Assembly: GCF_001907195.1 (NCBI RefSeq)
Contig: NZ_LVWA01000005.1
Span: forward strand, 1-64,000
Direction: 5' to 3'
Origin: Pontibacter flavimaris
Lineage (GTDB): Bacteria; Bacteroidota; Bacteroidia; Cytophagales; Hymenobacteraceae
Length of the DNA: 64,000 bases
This document shows, in pieces, positions 59,347 to 64,000 of the stretch. Position 1 is the stretch's first letter. Each line of letters begins with the position of its first letter. A program made the translations under genes and the position numbers. Under the pieces are notes generated by a model. It saw nothing but the letters and a program-made list of their open reading frames with translations. It was not told where the DNA came from and ran no database searches.

Positions 59347-60618
59347 TTATTTGCTTATTGACTTGAGTAGTTTCTTCTGATTTCTTCTGTAGTAGATCAG
59401 GCCTGACACGATGCCTGTCATTTCTGCCCAAATGGTAGAGGTTCTGGACCGGTAGTAGGGGAATCCTCTCCTGATCAGTTTCAGATAGAATTTGGGTAGC
59501 ACCGAATACAAGTGCCTTTTGTAGCCGGCTTCTGCTTTCTGCCGCTGTTGCAGCAGCGCTGCCACCGTAAAGCCGCGCATGTAGTAAAAGAGCTGGTGTT
59601 TCAACCTTCCTGTCTCATTGCGGTGCTCATGAAAAACGATGGCTCTCGGGTTGTAATGGATGGCTAAGCCATTGGCCAGGATGCGGTACCACATCTCGGA
59701 GTCTCCGTTACAGCCGGCTGCGCCCACATCCAGGTACTCGTTAAAAAGGCCCACCTGCTCGAAGACCGACTTTCGGAAGGCCATGTTCGCGCCTGCCCCT
59801 ATCTCCCACACAGGAGGGCCGATAGACAGCGTGGAATGGATAAAATCCCCGGTGTATACTTTGTCTGCGTAGCCCCTGTTAAAGCTCCAGTGCTTCTCAA
59901 AATTTACCTGAGCCCTGGTGTGGAGCTGGGACGCAATAATCAGTCCCGTCATGGCCGCAACCGACTTGTTCTGAAACGTTTGCCAGACCCAGTACACCCA
60001 CATCGGGTGGACCAGCACGTCATCATCGGTGAAGGCCACCACCTCGCAGGTGGCGCTCATAGCTCCGGTATTCCGGGCGATATCCAGGCCAGCCCTGGGC
60101 TCTTTCACATACACCACCTTTTTATACCTGGAGGCTACCTGGTAAGAGGTATCATCCAAAGGAGCGTTATCCACGACAATGATCTCCTGGGGCACACAAC
60201 TAAGCTGATGGAGTTGCTCGAGGCACTTTTCTAAGTAGGCCGCCCTGTTGCGGGTGCAGATCACGACAGAGACCGCTACCTCCGCTGGTGTACTTTCCGG
60301 CTTGTGCCGTGCCAATGCCTCCTGCAAAGCGGCAGCCCCGGCGGCAGTGTACCCTTCCGTAAAAAGCTGTTGCCAGGCTGCATCGTTTTCAGCTAACTCC
60401 GGGACATACTGTTGCAGGGAGGGTGAGAAGGCCTTTCGCAGTTTTGCGTAAAAAGCCTCCGTAGTCAGGCGCTCCATGGCTTCTATGTATACATGGCCCA
60501 ACGCCACATGCTCCCACCAGAACACCAGGTAGCTGCGCGGCACCAGGCAGAACGAATGCAGCGGCGCGTGCGGCTGGTCGAGGCGAATATGTTTTATCGT
60601 GTAGAGCGGTGGCTGCAT
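59347..60618 (-). CDS. GT2 glycosyltransferase
   Basis: A 423-residue GT2 enzyme with an N-terminal extension of about 115 residues before the catalytic domain: VAVSVVICTRNRAAYLEKCLE, EIIVVDNAPLDDTSYQV, and CEVVAFTDDDVLVHPMWVYWV with the DDD metal motif. The N-terminal part (HAPLHSFCLVPRSYLVFWW) may be a separate small domain. The C-terminal segment (LSVIRRGFPYYRSRTS-like stretch) is basic and may touch the membrane. Ends one base from the next gene in the cluster and begins 12 bases after the Wzt gene stop. Confidence 0.85.
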   Translation of the reverse strand: MQPPLYTIKHIRLDQPHAPLHSFCLVPRSYLVFWWEHVALGHVYIEAMERLTTEAFYAKLRKAFSPSLQQYVPELAENDAAWQQLFTEGYTAAGAAALQEALARHKPESTPAEVAVSVVICTRNRAAYLEKCLEQLHQLSCVPQEIIVVDNAPLDDTSYQVASRYKKVVYVKEPRAGLDIARNTGAMSATCEVVAFTDDDVLVHPMWVYWVWQTFQNKSVAAMTGLIIASQLHTRAQVNFEKHWSFNRGYADKVYTGDFIHSTLSIGPPVWEIGAGANMAFRKSVFEQVGLFNEYLDVGAAGCNGDSEMWYRILANGLAIHYNPRAIVFHEHRNETGRLKHQLFYYMRGFTVAALLQQRQKAEAGYKRHLYSVLPKFYLKLIRRGFPYYRSRTSTIWAEMTGIVSGLIYYRRNQKKLLKSISK

Positions 60619-60630
60619 CGTTTTACCTGC

Positions 60631-61920
60631 TTATCTGATTATCTGATATGCTTCCTGGTGATTTACCAGCTTAAAAGGGAATTTAGGCCGCACCGCCCCC
60701 CACCATTTCTCGAAATAGCAGATGTCTGCCCGATAGTCCTCCACATCAAAAGAGAGGCACTCATCCAGGTTGTACACCGGAATAGAAGCCTCCTTGGCGA
60801 TCGTCAGGGTGATGTAGTAAGACCCGTCGTTGAGGAAGTTGCCGGGAATGGTGCACTCGCCCTCCACCAAACCGGTATGGCAGTGCAGGGTAGGGGATAA
60901 CAGATCAAAGATGCAGTCGCCGGTGTAGGAGTATAACACAATGCCCACGTTCAGGCTCATCTCCTCGAGCATGTTCCAGAACTGAAACTTTACCGTTAGC
61001 GGGGTCCTGACGTCTATAACGCCGTCCGACTGCTCGACATGCGGGATGAGCTCCACCTGCTTGAAGCGTATGTACTTGTTTCCGGGAGCTTCCTGCGGTG
61101 TTTGCCACTTTTGCCCCAGCTGCAGTTTCTGAAGGCTGGCAATGTACTTGTTTACCACAGCGGAGGAAGGCCCCATCTCCAGCATTTGCCCTTTGTTGAG
61201 CCAGATGGCCCTGTCGCAAAGGGTGTTGACGGCCTGCATGTTGTGGCTGACAAATAGGATGGTGCGTCCCTCGGCCTGCGATACTTCCCGCATCTTACCC
61301 AGGCACTTTTTCTGAAAATCAGCGTCGCCTACGGCCAGCACCTCGTCTACGATCAGAATGTCGGGCTCCAGGTGGGCGGCCACGGCAAAGGCCAGGCGCA
61401 CGTACATGCCCGAAGAGTAACGCTTGACGGGCGTATCCACAAACTCCTCAATCCCCGAAAAAGCTACAATCTCGTCGAACTTGGCGGCAACTTCAACTTT
61501 GTTCATCCCTAAAATGTAGCCGCTGATGTAAATATTCTCGCGGCCCGTCAGCTCCTTGTTAAAGCCTGTGCCCACCTCCAGTAAACTGCTTACCTTGCCT
61601 CTGCCCCGCACCACTCCTGTGGTCGGCTTCACGATCCGCGAGATGATTTTCAAGAGCGTAGACTTGCCGGAGCCGTTGCTGCCCACAATGCCCATGGACT
61701 CCCCCTGCTTCACATCGAAACTCACATCGCGTAGCGCCCAGATTTGGTCGGCAACTACACCTGGAGGGGCCGTCTTATCCAGGTGGAAAAAGGGATCCTT
61801 CTTCCCCATCACATACAGGTTCCACCACCATTGCAGGTCCTGCCGGAAGGAACCCGTGCCGATAGTGCCCAGGCGGTATAGCTTGGAGATGTTTTCTACC
61901 TGGATGATCTTTTCCGCCAT
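60631..61920 (-). CDS. Wzt-type ABC transporter ATPase (polysaccharide export)
   Basis: A 429-residue ATPase. The nucleotide-binding domain (about residues 1-260) has Walker A GIVGSNGSGKST near 76, signature YSSGMYVRLAFA near 165 and Walker B ILIVDEVLAVGD near 188. The C-terminal 150 residues form an extra beta-sandwich like Wzt-C, which in O-antigen exporters recognises the modified non-reducing end of the glycan. This fits the methyltransferase fusion at 57714-59345 as a chain terminator. Follows the Wzm-type permease by four bases. Confidence 0.9.
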   Translation of the reverse strand: MAEKIIQVENISKLYRLGTIGTGSFRQDLQWWWNLYVMGKKDPFFHLDKTAPPGVVADQIWALRDVSFDVKQGESMGIVGSNGSGKSTLLKIISRIVKPTTGVVRGRGKVSSLLEVGTGFNKELTGRENIYISGYILGMNKVEVAAKFDEIVAFSGIEEFVDTPVKRYSSGMYVRLAFAVAAHLEPDILIVDEVLAVGDADFQKKCLGKMREVSQAEGRTILFVSHNMQAVNTLCDRAIWLNKGQMLEMGPSSAVVNKYIASLQKLQLGQKWQTPQEAPGNKYIRFKQVELIPHVEQSDGVIDVRTPLTVKFQFWNMLEEMSLNVGIVLYSYTGDCIFDLLSPTLHCHTGLVEGECTIPGNFLNDGSYYITLTIAKEASIPVYNLDECLSFDVEDYRADICYFEKWWGAVRPKFPFKLVNHQEAYQIIR

Positions 61921-61924
61921 AGGT

Positions 61925-62791
61925 TTATACTACATCGATGAGTTTATCCCCCTGCTTGTTAAATAGAAGCAGCGCTGCTCCAAAAAACACCACTGTAAAC
62001 AGGACGCTGTAGGTCAGTTGCCACGGCGAGACAGTGCCCTCTCCTAATAATGAAAGGCGGAAAGCCTCGAATAGGGGCGACAGAGGATTTAGCTGCACCA
62101 GCCATCGCACCTTCTCCGGAACGGCAGACATGGGGTAAATGACAGGCGTCACATACATCAGCAGCCGAACGCCCAGGCTGATCACATAGCCCATATCACG
62201 GTACTTGGCTGTGAGGACCGAGAAGAACAGCCCCATTCCCAGCGCTAGCAGCGCCGTGGCCAGCACCACCACAGGGAACCACATCACCGTTATACTTAGC
62301 GTCGGGCGTAAATCCTGGAAGAGCCAATAATAGGCTACCAGGAGCAGCATCAGCAGGAATTGAATCAGAAAATTGTACAGCTGCGTGTGGATAACAGACA
62401 GCGGGATGATGATCCTGGGAAAGTATACTTTGCTAAACAAGTGCACATTATCCCGGAACGTAGTGGCGGTGCCTGTAAAGCTGTCGTTGAAAAAACTCCA
62501 AAGTATGATGCCGGCAAAATAAAACAGCACGGGAGGCAGCGTTCCGGTGGGGATACCCACCAGTTTGCCGAACACCAGCACATAGGTGACAAGGGTGAGC
62601 AGCGGGGGAAAGAGTATCCAGAAGGGCCCCAGCACGGTTTGCTGGTAGCGCAGCAGGAAGTTTCGTTTCACGAGCCCTTCTAACAAATGACGGAAAGCCC
62701 ACAGCTCCCGCAGGCTGGCCCCCCAGTAACTTGTTTGGCTGGTAATCTCCCAATCCCATTTAACTTTTGGTACAGACATGAAACTCCTCAA
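61925..62791 (-). CDS. Wzm-type ABC transporter permease (polysaccharide export)
   Basis: A 288-residue ABC-2 membrane protein with about six helices (for example VLGPFWILFPPLLTLVTYVLVF, FYFAGIILWSFFNDSFTGTATTF) and the LSRLNPLSPLFEAFR-like final loop found in Wzm/TagG permeases (here VQLNPLSPLFEAFRLSLLG). Partner of the Wzt ATPase directly after it. Together they would export an undecaprenyl-linked polysaccharide assembled in the cytosol. Confidence 0.9.
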   Translation of the reverse strand: MRSFMSVPKVKWDWEITSQTSYWGASLRELWAFRHLLEGLVKRNFLLRYQQTVLGPFWILFPPLLTLVTYVLVFGKLVGIPTGTLPPVLFYFAGIILWSFFNDSFTGTATTFRDNVHLFSKVYFPRIIIPLSVIHTQLYNFLIQFLLMLLLVAYYWLFQDLRPTLSITVMWFPVVVLATALLALGMGLFFSVLTAKYRDMGYVISLGVRLLMYVTPVIYPMSAVPEKVRWLVQLNPLSPLFEAFRLSLLGEGTVSPWQLTYSVLFTVVFFGAALLLFNKQGDKLIDVV

Positions 62792-62945
62792 AAAGCTGGG
62801 TTATGTTATGCCACACTGCCGATTGACCGGGGGCTGCATGCTCGGAAGGGGTGACATCGGTGGCCCCTTAACCGTAACTTATACGAGGGATTGTGAGATG
62901 CGTATAATTTATTGTTAAAAAAGTTTTATAAACGGGGCCCATCGG

Positions 62946-62980
62946 AACAAAAGAGGCAGATAGGGTTGCTATCTGCCTCT
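62946..62980 (-). terminator. Terminator of the T9SS cargo gene
   Basis: A 12-bp stem (AGAGGCAGATAG / CTATCTGCCTCT) with TTTTGTT on the minus strand, about 40 bases after the stop codon of the T9SS protein. Confidence 0.8.
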
Positions 62981-63021
62981 GAAGAAGTATAACCGCTTTG
63001 GCTTAACTTTTTATACTTCGC

Positions 63022-64000
63022 CTACTTTTTAACAAGTTTAAAATGATAGGTCTTGCCCTTGAAATAAGCGGTAAGGTAATAAAATCCTGCCTCCTGTACC
63101 TGCGGCAGGCTAATAGGGAGCCGGGTAAGCCCTGGCTGCAGCAGTGCAGTTGTATGCAAGATCTGGCGCCCCTTTGCATCTGTTAGCGTAAGTACCAGTG
63201 TCTCGCTGCCCGGGGATTCGATCTCGAGCATGATCCTGTCGAAGAAAGGATTGGGGTATACCGAAAAGTTGAGATCAGCCCGTGGGAACGCTACCGCCTT
63301 CACAGCAGAGTAGGAGGCAGTACCATCCAGGTCAACCTGCCGCAGCCGATAGTACCGGGTGCCTGCCTTGCCTGCTTCCGTGTCGCGGAAAGTATAGGAT
63401 AGTTTTGTTTGGGAGTTAGGGGACTTGCTTTGCACAAAGCCTAGCTGCCTGAATGTTTTTCCATCCTCCGAAACTTCCGCCCCGAAACCGGAATTATCTT
63501 TCTCAGAGGCTGTTTCCCATGCCAGCAGCACATCGGCACCCTGGCGGCTAGCCATAAACTTAGCCAAGGTGACAGGAAGGGGAGTCGGCACAGAGCTAGT
63601 GCTTGCCACTGTAAACGGGGAGAAGGACGATACGCCGCTCAGGGTGATGTTATACATATCTGGGATGCTGCCCTGTGTTACAGAGCCCATGCTGCTTTCC
63701 ATAACCTGCCAGGTTTCGCCCTCGTAGTGGCTTACAAAACTTTCGCCCCTGTTAAAGTATTCCGGCTCATCATACTTGCTCCACTGCAGCGCCAAGGTTA
63801 CATCAGACCCCCCTGTTACGGCCTCGTCAATATGCCATGTTTTGTTTATAGAGGTAGCCTGCTCCCCTGAATCGGTAAATACCTGGTTCCTTTCTTCCAC
63901 CCCTATGCTGAAGTTGTCTGGCGTGCCATTATTGATGAGTTTAACCGGCGCATAGCTTTTTGATGTTCCAATTGGAAAGACCCTCTCCTTTCCAGATCCC
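63022..64000 (-). CDS. T9SS type A sorting-domain protein (C-terminal part, runs off the window)
   Basis: The C-terminal portion of a secreted protein; the frame stays open to the window edge (codons read through 63901-64000 in frame), so the true start lies beyond 64000. The last 80 or so residues match the T9SS type A sorting domain: NFSVYPNPFFDRIMLEIESP, LTDAKGRQILHTTALLQPG and YYLTAYFKGKTYHFKLVKK. Upstream is a beta-sandwich region with TRYYRLRQVDLDGTASYS, the linker usual just before the sorting domain. Exported by the type IX system and probably held at the cell surface. Function of the missing N-terminal part unknown. Confidence 0.9.
   Translation of the reverse strand, partial: GSGKERVFPIGTSKSYAPVKLINNGTPDNFSIGVEERNQVFTDSGEQATSINKTWHIDEAVTGGSDVTLALQWSKYDEPEYFNRGESFVSHYEGETWQVMESSMGSVTQGSIPDMYNITLSGVSSFSPFTVASTSSVPTPLPVTLAKFMASRQGADVLLAWETASEKDNSGFGAEVSEDGKTFRQLGFVQSKSPNSQTKLSYTFRDTEAGKAGTRYYRLRQVDLDGTASYSAVKAVAFPRADLNFSVYPNPFFDRIMLEIESPGSETLVLTLTDAKGRQILHTTALLQPGLTRLPISLPQVQEAGFYYLTAYFKGKTYHFKLVKK

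Noticed and set aside
1..64000. CRISPR array from the many short repeats
   Set aside because: The AAGTATR copies are irregularly spaced, lie in genes as well, and no cas gene is present.

Overview
The window looks like chromosomal DNA of a moderately GC-rich Bacteroidota, most likely order Cytophagales, family Hymenobacteraceae (Pontibacter-like). The grounds are a T9SS type A sorting domain on the last protein, Bacteroidota-type promoters (-7 box TAnnTTTG, often TACCTTTG, with weak ribosome binding sites), and families typical of the phylum: DUF2911, an M16 peptidase pair, M61 and M49 peptidases, PIG-L/symporter pairs and RDD proteins. The genus is an inference. There is no rRNA, transposase, phage or CRISPR. 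One tRNA, Leu(CAG), lies at 34822-34903.

Layout. 1-690: copy of a dispersed repeat. 0.7-12 kb: M49-type lipoprotein peptidase, FAD oxidoreductase, two alpha/beta hydrolases, SPW and VKOR membrane proteins, an APC permease and several small unknowns. 12.4-17 kb: exported PIG-L deacetylase, a 48-residue membrane peptide and a sodium:solute symporter, the last two coupled by an ATGA overlap. 17-18 kb: repeat island with a perfect 295-bp tandem duplication. 18-23 kb: methyltransferase, DUF2911 protein, then a TPP riboswitch followed by a four-gene, fully ATGA-coupled operon (class I methyltransferase, PurM/HypE-fold protein, divergent ThiE-like protein, Trm112-like zinc protein). 23.7-34.7 kb: ABC exporter, second symporter, MBL hydrolase, beta-barrel-like protein, M61 peptidase, methyltransferase, CinA-C amidohydrolase, ThpR and a PAP2 phosphatase. 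35.8-40 kb: GT39/LAB_N/GT2 membrane-glycolipid operon and a sugar-nucleotide epimerase. 40.5-50 kb: large TPR/HEXXH protein, histidine phosphatase, two RDD proteins, diheme cytochrome c and the M16 pair. 50.8-53.4 kb: MarC protein, then purK-purE. 53.6-62.8 kb: polysaccharide locus with four GT2 proteins (one fused to a methyltransferase), a polysaccharide deacetylase and a Wzt/Wzm ABC exporter. 63-64 kb: C-terminal part of a T9SS cargo protein running off the window edge.

Two things stand out. First, the operon at 19.97-22.84 kb combines a TPP riboswitch with superfamily relatives of the last two thiamine enzymes (ThiE-like and PurM-fold) plus a methyltransferase and its likely Trm112 activator. 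It contains none of the canonical thiamine genes, so it is a candidate undescribed thiamine-linked pathway. Second, the short motif AAGTATR (and its complement YATACTT) is scattered at far above chance frequency through both coding and intergenic DNA, forcing rare codons such as AGT-ATA and TTA. This suggests selection or spread at the DNA level. Five copies of a roughly 300-420 bp intergenic repeat, rich in that motif, are clustered with other palindromic repeats in five gene-free islands.
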